From positions 1 through 14,653 of the forward strand of contig JAQVNT010000014.1 of NCBI GenBank assembly GCA_028702975.1: a DNA stretch of 14,653 nt, read 5' to 3'. Origin of the DNA: Candidatus Delongbacteria bacterium (GTDB lineage: Bacteria > UBA4055). Made by a program: the position numbers and the translations under genes. The notes beneath the pieces are model-generated. The model did not search any database and was not told where the DNA came from. It saw only the letters and a list, made by a program, of their open reading frames with translations. Shown one piece after another: positions 14,618 to 14,653 of this stretch (the first letter of the stretch is position 1; the number at the start of each line of letters is the position of its first letter).

Positions 14618-14653
14618 TGAAGAGAATATCCCTGTTCGCTTTTATTCTTTCAT
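14617..14653 (+). CDS. Start of a secreted or membrane protein (partial, 5' end only)
   Basis: Twelve codons, MKRISLFAFILS, then the window ends. Two positive residues followed by a hydrophobic run look like the beginning of a signal peptide. The ATG overlaps the xerC stop (TAATG), and an AAGGGGG stretch just before it can serve as ribosome site, so the gene is probably co-translated with xerC. Nothing more can be said about its function. Confidence 0.6.
   Translation, partial: MKRISLFAFILS

Overview
The window reads as ordinary chromosomal DNA of a Gram-negative bacterium with a GC content around 40%. The evidence for an outer membrane is a LolC/E-type permease with a LolD ATPase and a large SLBB-domain polysaccharide export protein. 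Genes mostly carry good GGAG-type ribosome binding sites, and the promoters I can pick out are sigma70-like, TTGnnn-17-TATATT. Both features argue against Bacteroidota proper, which usually lack Shine-Dalgarno sites and use a different promoter. A less-studied phylum of the wider FCB group is my best guess, held loosely. There are no IS elements, CRISPR arrays or phage genes.

Left part, minus strand (1-8090), read right to left: ribD (riboflavin), a WbaP-like polyprenyl-phosphate sugar-phosphate transferase, an 856-residue SLBB export protein and a XerD-type recombinase form one tight run behind a promoter at about 8150-8178. A second promoter (2102-2130) precedes lolC/E-lolD and a McsA-like zinc-finger gene that runs off the left edge. 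The transferase and SLBB protein should start and export a surface polysaccharide. The ABC pair should release lipoproteins from the inner membrane.

Middle, plus strand (8270-11597): a divergent promoter drives a 788-residue protein of no named family, then queE and a Dabb-domain gene. I read the C-terminal half of the 788-residue protein as a complete metallo-beta-lactamase/beta-CASP fold (the RNase J/CPSF73 nuclease fold) with nearly all metal ligands replaced. It would be a pseudo-nuclease with a 400-residue N-terminal extension of unknown nature, and it is the most interesting object here.

Right part: hemW (minus) converges on the Dabb gene with 2 bases between the stops. Then, on the plus strand, come a conserved hypothetical gene with its own promoter, two tandem tRNA-Ser genes (UGA, GCU) with a near-consensus promoter and a strong terminator, a XerC-type recombinase, and the first 12 codons of a secreted protein overlapping the xerC stop. 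The XerC- and XerD-like proteins both keep all catalytic residues and may form the chromosome-dimer resolution pair.
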